A stretch of DNA of 5,156 bases from Thermocrinis sp. (GTDB lineage: Bacteria > Aquificota > Aquificia > Aquificales > Aquificaceae), in assembly GCA_022759285.1 (NCBI GenBank), contig JAEMPM010000156.1:1-5156 (forward strand). Reading direction: 5' to 3'. The first letter of the stretch is position 1; every line of letters begins with the position of its first letter. Below, in pieces: positions 1 through 5,156 of this stretch. The position numbers and the translations under genes are program-made. The notes beneath the pieces are model-generated. The model was not told where the DNA came from. It was given only the letters and a program-made list of their open reading frames with translations, and made no database searches.

Positions 1-521
1 TCGCTTTCAATTAAAAAACTTTTTTCTTTTGATATATTTCTTAATGTGTTTAGGTCTTCAGAGTTTAAAAACACAACCGCCCTATTAAGTCTAAAAGCCA
101 TCCAGTATAAAAATTTTACCAACTTGGTAAGCCAACTTTCTCTTATAAACGTATACCCAAGCCCCGTTATTACACTTATTGATGGTATCCCCAACAAGCC
201 CGCGGATATGGAGCCATAGATGTTTGGCTTTATGGTAAAGTTAATAACAAGGTCTGGTTTTAACTTTCTAAAAAGCAAAAAGTACTCAAAAAATAGCTTG
301 AAGTCTTTAATAGGATTTACCCCCTTTCTGTCTAAGCTTTTTACTGCAAAAAAATTAAATTCCTTTTTCAATAACTCCGAATACTTACCATCCTCCGGAG
401 AGACCGCTATAACTTCATAGCCTTTTTCTTTTAAAGCCCTCATCAAGTGAAGTCTAAAGTTGTATAGACTGAAGGCAGTGTTCGAAGAGAAAACTATTCT
501 TTTCTGTCTTTTCTTCTCCAT
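1..521 (-). CDS. GT4-family glycosyltransferase, PglA-like, N-terminal part (runs off the left edge)
   Basis: Seen: an open frame of 173 codons from an ATG at 519-521, with no stop before the window edge. The protein begins MEKKRQKRIVFSSNTAFSLY. Residues 11-44 (nucleotide-sugar-transferase-like first strand and helix, with NFRLHLMRALKEKGYEV) and residues 93-125 (INFTIKPNIYGS, then GIPSISVITGLGYTF) match the acceptor-binding N-terminal domain of GT-B fold GT4 transferases. PglA, which adds alpha-1,3-GalNAc to an undecaprenyl-linked sugar, is the closest family I recall. FLNSEDLNTL at about 151-160 is the usual strand-helix near the end of this domain. The C-terminal donor-binding domain lies outside. 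The start overlaps the end of the membrane-protein gene by 28 bases; a GGAG at 524-527 is only 2 bases from the ATG, so initiation probably relies on coupling. A stop at 543-545 rules out much longer N-termini. Role inferred: cytoplasmic-face addition of a (possibly HexNAc) sugar. Exact donor and linkage are unknown. Confidence 0.87.
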   Translation of the reverse strand, partial: MEKKRQKRIVFSSNTAFSLYNFRLHLMRALKEKGYEVIAVSPEDGKYSELLKKEFNFFAVKSLDRKGVNPIKDFKLFFEYFLLFRKLKPDLVINFTIKPNIYGSISAGLLGIPSISVITGLGYTFIRESWLTKLVKFLYWMAFRLNRAVVFLNSEDLNTLRNISKEKSFLIES

Positions 522-1834
522 AGCTCCACAGCAGTAGAATAACTAACTGCAGACAATAGCATAACATAACCGTATCTTTTTCTCACTATAGGTCCCACGT
601 TTGGCTCTGCTACCACATGAGACCATATAAAGCCTAAACACATCAAAAATACAAGCCAAAACCACAGTTTTTTCCTGTGGAACCACAGAGCTATAGGTAA
701 TAAAAGCCATGCGAACCACAGATAAATTGCTTCAAATGGCGTTATATACCTTGCTATTGTTCCACCGGTTGTGGAGCTTTGACTAAACCAAAACCTTGGA
801 AAAGGAGAAAAGAAACCAACCATCAAGGCTCTCGGAGTGTATTCAATAAAGTCTCCCACACTTCTAAACTTTATATCTTCATCAATAGCCCCTGGATGAC
901 CGCTTAAATACCGTGCCCAAATCTCATTTCTCCATACCGCAAGAGTGTAAAAGAGATTTTCTATCTTATCAGATATGTAAGGATTCCAATACCATTCTGT
1001 CTGTGGTTGTTGTGATTCTGTCTGTGGTTGTTGTGATTCTGTCTGTGGTTGTGGCTGAAGCAGTCCATAGGTTGCGAAGATAATAAGAAATATAAAAGCA
1101 GTTTTTCCATACCTTAGAAATGATTCCTTTCCTTTCCAAACCAAGTTTATGGTAGCCATTAAAAGAGAAATTAACAAAAAGAGGGCATAGAAGTAATAGA
1201 CAATCTTTAGAGCATACTCGCGACCCACTGTAAAAAATACAAAAGCACCTAATATGCCCACAAGTATGGAAATTACGTTTTTCTTTATCTCGTTGTAAAA
1301 CGCCAAAGCCAAACTCAAGAAAGTTAAATACATTCCAAGTATGTATAGCCCATCTTTATGTATTTGGGATACCCATGTCAGGGAAGTAGGGAAAATAATA
1401 AAGGGAATTGTAAAAATAAGGGCAGTTTTCTTAGAAATATCTAAAAGTCTAAGCAGTATGTATAAGATTAGTCCAGCAGAAGCATGCAAAAAGGCGTTAA
1501 AAGGTAGCAATACCCAAGGTTTGTGAATTCCTGAAAGAGCGTAAAAAAGTCCAGCAATGCCAGACATGGCTTGCCCGCTAATTGGATGCCTTAAGGTCCA
1601 TACATTCCATCCTTCTTGCTGCACTCTTTTTGCTATTTCTATTCCCTCCGTGTGAAACTGGATCCAGTCCCCACCCACCATAAGCCCATCTTTCCAGTGG
1701 GCAGACGGGAAAATTATTGGCAAAATCACAAACTGGACTAAAATCCCTACGGTTAATGAGTATAGATAAAAAGCAAGCCAAAGCTTGATGTAGAACTTAT
1801 AATCTCCAATATATGAAACCCAATTTTTCCGCAT
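494..1834 (-). CDS. Polytopic membrane protein of polysaccharide cluster (possible polymerase or GT-C-type transferase)
   Basis: Function not recognised with certainty. From the ATG at 1832-1834 it is 446 aa; a TTG at 1844-1846 would give 450 aa. I prefer the ATG because AGGAAGG lies directly before it, but AAAGGGGG stands 3 bases before the TTG. An in-frame stop at 1856-1858 bars longer forms. About nine to ten hydrophobic segments are visible, roughly at residues 18-42, 107-131, 137-153, 162-180, 186-202, 206-229, 243-259, 369-384 and 390-408. A long hydrophilic loop (about 260-368) begins with a Gln/Pro/Thr/Ser/Glu repeat encoded by a 21-bp tandem repeat. Short polar motifs that look conserved include GGDWIQFH (54-61), SQIHKDGLY (156-164), SPFPRFW (343-349) and EPNVGPIVRKRYGYV (410-424). 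Size, topology and a large late loop suit a Wzy-like polymerase or a GT-C transferase, but no classic DxD in the first loop is seen. It overlaps the dehydrogenase gene by 38 bases and the next glycosyltransferase by 28. Confidence 0.85.
   Translation of the reverse strand: MRKNWVSYIGDYKFYIKLWLAFYLYSLTVGILVQFVILPIIFPSAHWKDGLMVGGDWIQFHTEGIEIAKRVQQEGWNVWTLRHPISGQAMSGIAGLFYALSGIHKPWVLLPFNAFLHASAGLILYILLRLLDISKKTALIFTIPFIIFPTSLTWVSQIHKDGLYILGMYLTFLSLALAFYNEIKKNVISILVGILGAFVFFTVGREYALKIVYYFYALFLLISLLMATINLVWKGKESFLRYGKTAFIFLIIFATYGLLQPQPQTESQQPQTESQQPQTEWYWNPYISDKIENLFYTLAVWRNEIWARYLSGHPGAIDEDIKFRSVGDFIEYTPRALMVGFFSPFPRFWFSQSSTTGGTIARYITPFEAIYLWFAWLLLPIALWFHRKKLWFWLVFLMCLGFIWSHVVAEPNVGPIVRKRYGYVMLLSAVSYSTAVELWRRKDRKE
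994..1052. repeat. In-frame 21-bp tandem repeat, 2.8 perfect copies
   Basis: Two complete and identical 21-base units (994-1014 and 1015-1035) are followed by the first 17 bases of a third (1036-1052). On the coding strand they encode a seven-residue period, QPQTESQ, covering about residues 260-280 of the membrane protein, directly after a predicted membrane segment. Because 21 is a multiple of three, gain or loss of units would change loop length without breaking the frame. The identity of the copies, even at third codon positions, indicates recent duplication by slippage or unequal recombination. Confidence 0.95.
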
Positions 1835-3116
1835 CCTTCCTATCAAAAACCCCCTTTATGTCAAAAAGTATTGATGGCTCACAAGACAGAATTTTAAGCC
1901 CTTCTAAGGTAAATGTTTCAAGGAATACCCTATGCCTTACCGCATACAAAATGGTATCGTAAGGAGCCTTTGCTTTGTAATCCTTTTCAAGCTCTATATC
2001 GAACTCCTCTTTTACTTCTTCCTCCCTTGCTATCGGGTCATAGACCACGGGTTCAATTCCAAACTCTCTAAGTTCTTTTATAACTTCAAAAACTTTGCTG
2101 TTTCTAACATCTGGTACATTCTCCTTGAAGGTTATCCCAAGCACTAAAACTTTTGCACCCTTTACTTGCTTTCCTGCCTTAATAAGCGTTTTTACAAGCT
2201 CATGGGCTACATAAATGGGAATTTCTTCGTTTATTCTCCTTCCTGCTAAAATAAGTTCTGGTACATAACCAACTTCTAAAGATTTATGAGCAAGGTAATA
2301 TGGGTCCACCGGAATGCAATGCCCTCCCACAAGCCCCGGCTCAAACCTCAAGAAGTTCCATTTAGTTCCTGCAGCCTTTAAAACTTCTCTTGTGTCAAGT
2401 CCAAGTCTATGGAATATAAGGGCTAACTCGTTTATAAGGGCTATGTTTATGTCTCTTTGAATGTTCTCTATTACTTTTGCCGCTTCTGCTGTCTTAATAT
2501 CAGGAGCTTTATAAACTCCTGCTTTAACCACAGTTCCGTAAACCTCTGCAATTAACTCTAAGGTTTCCGGCATATCTCCTGCAACTACCTTTATAACTCT
2601 TTCGATGGTATGTTCCCTGTCTCCCGGATTTACCCTTTCTGGAGAGTATCCCATAAAAAAGTCCTGCTTCCATTTAAGACCGCTTTCCTTTTCCAATATT
2701 GGCACGCAGACCTCTTCTGTTGTCCCCGGATAGACGGTAGATTCATAAACCACGACGCTACCTTTTGTTAGATTTTTCCCTACTACTTCCGAGGCAGACT
2801 TTAAAAAGGACAGATCTGGATTCTTCAACTTATCCACTGGCGTAGGCACTGCCACAATTATGAACTTACATTCTCTTATTGCTGAAGGATCGTCAGTAAA
2901 AGAAAGATTAGGGTTTAAAAGCTTTTTCTTATTTTCCACCTCGCCTGTATAGTCCATCCCTTGCCTTAAAGCTTCTACCCTCTTTGAGTTCTTATCAAAG
3001 CCAACCACTTTAAAGTGTTCCGCAAGACTAACCGCCAAAGGCAAACCCACATACCCAAGCCCTACAATACAGATTTTTTCTTTGCCGGCTTTCAAATCCT
3101 CCAAAAATTTATTCAT
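1797..3116 (-). CDS. tviB: UDP-N-acetylhexosamine 6-dehydrogenase (TviB/WbpO type)
   Basis: A 439-aa nucleotide-sugar dehydrogenase that would oxidise C6 of a UDP-HexNAc twice with NAD+ to give UDP-N-acetylhexosaminuronic acid, a cytoplasmic donor for capsule or O-antigen synthesis. Seen: NAD-binding Rossmann motif GLGYVGLP (19-26); VAVPTPVD (88-95); YESTVYPGTTEE (124-135); YSPERVNPGD (157-166), which is typical of the TviB/WbpO branch; AAKVIENIQRDINIALINE (212-230) with the conserved Lys214; and GLVGGHCIPVDPYYL (261-275) with the catalytic Cys267 and Asp271. The C-terminal UDP-binding domain carries GITFKENVPDVRNS (327-340) and ends in a family-typical YWRL. All key residues and full length are present, so it should be active. 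From memory it matches Salmonella TviB closely across its length, more than plain UDP-glucose dehydrogenases. Whether the substrate is UDP-GlcNAc or UDP-GalNAc cannot be told. The ATG overlaps the upstream stop as ATGA, with GGAGG 9 bases before it. The symbol is given at family level. Confidence 0.95.
   Translation of the reverse strand: MNKFLEDLKAGKEKICIVGLGYVGLPLAVSLAEHFKVVGFDKNSKRVEALRQGMDYTGEVENKKKLLNPNLSFTDDPSAIRECKFIIVAVPTPVDKLKNPDLSFLKSASEVVGKNLTKGSVVVYESTVYPGTTEEVCVPILEKESGLKWKQDFFMGYSPERVNPGDREHTIERVIKVVAGDMPETLELIAEVYGTVVKAGVYKAPDIKTAEAAKVIENIQRDINIALINELALIFHRLGLDTREVLKAAGTKWNFLRFEPGLVGGHCIPVDPYYLAHKSLEVGYVPELILAGRRINEEIPIYVAHELVKTLIKAGKQVKGAKVLVLGITFKENVPDVRNSKVFEVIKELREFGIEPVVYDPIAREEEVKEEFDIELEKDYKAKAPYDTILYAVRHRVFLETFTLEGLKILSCEPSILFDIKGVFDRKDAEKLGFIYWRL
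1835..1854 (-). promoter_or_regulatory. Two candidate ribosome binding sites for the membrane-protein gene
   Basis: On the minus strand GGGGG (1850-1854) lies 3 bases before a TTG at 1844-1846, and AGGAAGG (1835-1841) directly abuts an ATG at 1832-1834. Neither spacing is ideal (5-9 bases would be). The ATG is preferred on codon type and on the purine-rich AGGA core. Both lie inside the dehydrogenase coding region, so ribosomes finishing that gene at 1797 pass over the start site. Confidence 0.45.
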
Positions 3117-4882
3117 TTAGAACGTCCTCCAAGCAAGATATGTTTTAAAAGCTTTTTAAATCTCGTTGAATAGTTCTCATAAAATTGAATCACTAGTGAT
3201 TTTGGCAAAATCATACAAAATAATGTCCAGACGATAGGTATAAAAAATAATTTTGGATATACTTTCACTGAAGCTGTACATAGCTTAAAAGCTTGTCTAT
3301 ATCCTCCAGCCAAAGCTGAGAAGTAAATTCCGATTAAGGATAATCTTATAAAATTTTTGGGACAATAACGTTTAATATCATCTCCAAATTCTTGTAAGAA
3401 TAAGACATAGTTTAAATACGCTCTTTTTGCTTTTTCAACACCCTGAAAAGTAACTCTATCCGGATTATCGATCGAATATACTCTTAACACCTTATGTAAA
3501 TAAAAACCAACACACACCTTCTTCAAAAGCCTAAACCATAATATTCCCTCTCCTCCCCAGCATTCATCATTAAATCTATCATTTTCCAAAATTGAAGTTT
3601 TTATAATACTTAAATATTCACCTTCATATCGTCCACATAAAAAATCTACCCAAGAAACTTCTTCATCCTTTCCATAATGTAATCCGGTAAATTTTCCTTC
3701 TATGTTATCTACACAATTGGCAAAAACAATACTGTAGTTTCCTCTAAGAGCAACATTCAAAAGTTCCTCAATAGCATTCGGCATTATAATATCGTCATCA
3801 TCCACTATTGCAAAGTATTCACCAGTGACATAATCTAATCCATTATTTTTATTTCCAGTTGGTCCGTGTTTGTATTTTATATTTATTACATATTTAATCC
3901 TTGGGTCTGTTAAATATTTCTCTATCAATAGTTTGGCCTTGCCCTCCTCTGTATCATCTGTTATGATTATTTCTAAATTCTGGTATGTTTGATTTAGAAC
4001 GCTTTCTAATGTTCTTATTAGGCTTTTTCTACCAATAGTTGGTATGATGATTGATACTTTTGGGTATCCTTCATTTTTTACTGCCAATAGATTGCCTGAA
4101 TAGTTTTTTAAGTTTTGAGAATCTTTGATATTATAAAGAGAACCATTCTTAGATAGCATATAAACAGAAAATCCATGTCTATCTAAAAAATCCAATAATT
4201 GTTGTCCATTATAATTAAATTTACGATAATTTTCTTCAATAAATTCGAACCAGATATATTTTACTTTACTAATATATTCTCCTAAAGACCTCAATACTAA
4301 TAACTCTGCCCCTTCCACATCTATTTTTAAAAAATCAATTTTATTAAGTTTAAGTATTTTTAATAAACTGTCTAATCTTAAAGATAGAACCTTAACCATT
4401 TTAAATTTCCATTGCTTGTCAATAACAAGTGCACTTTGATCATCAGCGTAGTTAAAAGAATAAAACTCTGTAATTCCATCTTCTTCAGAAATAGCAATAT
4501 TTATAGGGATTATATTTTCTATACTGTTAATTTGGATATTGTCTAACAAATAAGCGAATACTCCAGGCTGTGGTTCTATGCTGAATACTAACCCATTACT
4601 CGCTTTCTTTGCCATTAATATGGACAAATGACCAATATTTGCTCCTACGTCAAAGCAAATAAAGTCTTCTCTAATTAATTTATTTATTATGACCTTATCT
4701 GCTTCTATAGAATAACGCCCTCTCCATATTCCAAGGGTAATGCTAGAAGGGTGCATCCTAAATAAAATTCCATGTCGTTCAAACTTAAAAGGTAAAGATA
4801 TTCCAGTCCTCAATAAAAATGAAGCCATTATAAAATAGGGAGAAAATTTTTCTTCAAGCAGCCTTTTAATATACTTTTTCAT
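3113..4882 (-). CDS. FkbM-family methyltransferase fused to GT2 glycosyltransferase
   Basis: A 589-aa two-domain enzyme. N-terminal half (about 50-270) is an FkbM-type SAM-dependent methyltransferase: SAM-binding FDVGANIGHLS (77-87), acidic strand end SIEP with Glu103, and LKIDVEGAELLVLRS (185-199), the FkbM signature. The domain ends in the usual NLLAVK. After a linker of only a few residues, a GT-A fold GT2 domain begins at about 274: KVSIIIPTIGR, SVLNQTYQNLEIIITDD (294-310), metal/nucleotide-binding VDDDD (360-364), and GGEG with a candidate acidic catalytic Glu at 445. The tail has helices resembling those after other GT2 domains and a hydrophobic stretch (about 545-560) that may touch the membrane. 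Role inferred: adds a sugar and O-methylates it or its neighbour. Start: the ATG at 4880-4882 has AAGGAGGT 6 bases upstream and overlaps the preceding stop as ATGA; an in-frame ATG at 4900 would include the Shine-Dalgarno and is rejected. The gene is strikingly AT-rich compared with its neighbours, suggesting transfer. Sugar and acceptor unknown. Confidence 0.93.
   Translation of the reverse strand: MKKYIKRLLEEKFSPYFIMASFLLRTGISLPFKFERHGILFRMHPSSITLGIWRGRYSIEADKVIINKLIREDFICFDVGANIGHLSILMAKKASNGLVFSIEPQPGVFAYLLDNIQINSIENIIPINIAISEEDGITEFYSFNYADDQSALVIDKQWKFKMVKVLSLRLDSLLKILKLNKIDFLKIDVEGAELLVLRSLGEYISKVKYIWFEFIEENYRKFNYNGQQLLDFLDRHGFSVYMLSKNGSLYNIKDSQNLKNYSGNLLAVKNEGYPKVSIIIPTIGRKSLIRTLESVLNQTYQNLEIIITDDTEEGKAKLLIEKYLTDPRIKYVINIKYKHGPTGNKNNGLDYVTGEYFAIVDDDDIIMPNAIEELLNVALRGNYSIVFANCVDNIEGKFTGLHYGKDEEVSWVDFLCGRYEGEYLSIIKTSILENDRFNDECWGGEGILWFRLLKKVCVGFYLHKVLRVYSIDNPDRVTFQGVEKAKRAYLNYVLFLQEFGDDIKRYCPKNFIRLSLIGIYFSALAGGYRQAFKLCTASVKVYPKLFFIPIVWTLFCMILPKSLVIQFYENYSTRFKKLLKHILLGGRSK
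3126..3130 (-). promoter_or_regulatory. Ribosome binding site of the dehydrogenase gene
   Basis: GGAGG on the minus strand, 9 bases before the ATG at 3114-3116. It sits inside the last codons of the FkbM-GT2 gene (encoding Gly-Gly-Arg) and, with the ATGA overlap, supports translational coupling and fixes the start. Confidence 0.8.
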
Positions 4883-5156
4883 CCCAGAACCTCCTTCCAT
4901 TCTTCAACTATCTTTTCAATCCTAAAATCCTCAGCCCTTTGCTTAGCTTTTTCTGAATAATACCTTCTCAAATCCTCATCTTCAAGTAGTTTATCTATTG
5001 TTTCAACCCACATTATTTCCCTCTCCTCTAAGGGTTCCTTTGCAGTTTTATATTTTACCTCAAAAACAGGCATCAGAATACCATACTCTGCAAACTCTGG
5101 CTTTTGGGTTTGATAGTTAAAATCTGTATCTGGTGCTAAAATTTCCCTTGGACCAC
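4879..5156 (-). CDS. GT4-family glycosyltransferase, C-terminal part (starts beyond the right edge)
   Basis: Seen: an open frame from the window edge to a TGA at 4879-4881, giving the last 91 residues. It opens with GPREILAPDTDF, the segment that normally follows the E-x7-E donor-binding motif of GT-B fold GT4 transferases, then has EYGILMPVF (23-31), the usual strand before the terminal helices. A helical end follows, with WVETIDKLLEDEDLRRYYSE and KAKQRAEDFRIEKIVEEWKE, where GT4 proteins typically have their closing 'trigger-helix'-like segment. The N-terminal acceptor domain and most of the donor domain lie outside the window, so donor and acceptor cannot be inferred. A Met at 5071-5073 is internal, not the start: the GT4 signature continues upstream of it without a stop. 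The stop overlaps the next gene's ATG as ATGA, indicating translational coupling. Expected role: sugar transfer on the cytoplasmic side during polysaccharide assembly. Confidence 0.88.
   Translation of the reverse strand, partial: GPREILAPDTDFNYQTQKPEFAEYGILMPVFEVKYKTAKEPLEEREIMWVETIDKLLEDEDLRRYYSEKAKQRAEDFRIEKIVEEWKEVLG
4889..4896 (-). promoter_or_regulatory. Consensus Shine-Dalgarno of the FkbM-GT2 gene
   Basis: AAGGAGGT on the minus strand, a full match to the anti-Shine-Dalgarno complement, 6 bases before the ATG at 4880-4882. It decides the start against the in-frame ATG six codons upstream, which would place this site inside the coding region. It lies within the last codons of the upstream glycosyltransferase. 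Confidence 0.9.

Noticed and set aside
220..420. Open frame of 66 codons on the plus strand
   Set aside because: Lies antisense inside the PglA-like glycosyltransferase gene, whose protein has clear family motifs; the plus-strand product is low-complexity and resembles nothing.
1341..1526. Open frame of 61 codons on the plus strand
   Set aside because: Antisense to the membrane-protein gene, with no recognisable domain.
1578..1781. Open frame of 67 codons on the minus strand
   Set aside because: A different frame within the membrane-protein gene; the main frame has coherent membrane segments over the same region.
1932..2147. Open frame of 71 codons on the plus strand
   Set aside because: Antisense to the conserved C-terminal domain of the dehydrogenase.
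3143..3159. Near-palindromic A/T run around AAGCTT that could suggest a terminator stem
   Set aside because: It encodes the Lys/Leu-rich tail of the FkbM-GT2 protein and has almost no GC stem; the next gene starts 30 bases on with an overlap, so termination here is unlikely.
3188..3201. Perfect 14-base palindrome (AATCACTAGTGATT)
   Set aside because: Lies within the coding region near the end of the FkbM-GT2 gene, is not followed by a U-tract and is not repeated; chance is likely in AT-rich sequence.
5071..5073. ATG as the start of a small 64-aa gene
   Set aside because: The frame stays open upstream to the window edge and encodes the GPREIL segment typical of GT4 enzymes, so this is an internal Met of a truncated larger gene.

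Overview
The window is one uninterrupted stretch of a surface-polysaccharide biosynthesis operon. All five genes read on the minus strand and every one overlaps its neighbour, so there is no intergenic space anywhere. In transcription order (right to left) they are: the C-terminal end of a GT4-type glycosyltransferase (4879-5156, cut by the window edge); an unusual FkbM methyltransferase fused to a GT2 glycosyltransferase (3113-4882); a TviB/WbpO-type UDP-N-acetylhexosamine 6-dehydrogenase (1797-3116); a polytopic membrane protein with a 21-bp coding tandem repeat (494-1834); and the N-terminal domain of a second GT4-type glycosyltransferase resembling PglA (1-521, cut by the window edge).

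The genes fit together as parts of an O-antigen, capsule or other exopolysaccharide pathway. The dehydrogenase would make a UDP-N-acetylhexosaminuronic acid donor. The three glycosyltransferase modules would add sugars at the cytoplasmic face of the membrane. The FkbM domain could O-methylate the product. The membrane protein is in the place where a polymerase or a GT-C-type transferase is often found. The polymer structure cannot be read from this window. No flippase, initiating transferase, epimerase or chain-length regulator is visible, although such genes could lie outside.

The organism is a bacterium. Heavy use of ATA, AGA/AGG and CTT codons, G-rich Shine-Dalgarno sites and tightly overlapping genes suggest a thermophile of the Aquificota (Hydrogenobacter/Thermocrinis-like). 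This is an inference from style only. Base composition is not uniform: hand counts of sample 60-base lines give roughly 40-55% GC in most of the dehydrogenase gene and about 37-40% in parts of the flanking genes, but only about 13-33% in the FkbM-GT2 gene. This suggests that gene was acquired separately.

No promoter, terminator, RNA gene, CRISPR array or insertion sequence was found. I see no clear sign of a wholly new system. The most notable items are the FkbM-GT2 fusion in an AT-rich island, the in-frame 21-bp repeat in the membrane protein, and the chain of overlapping genes.
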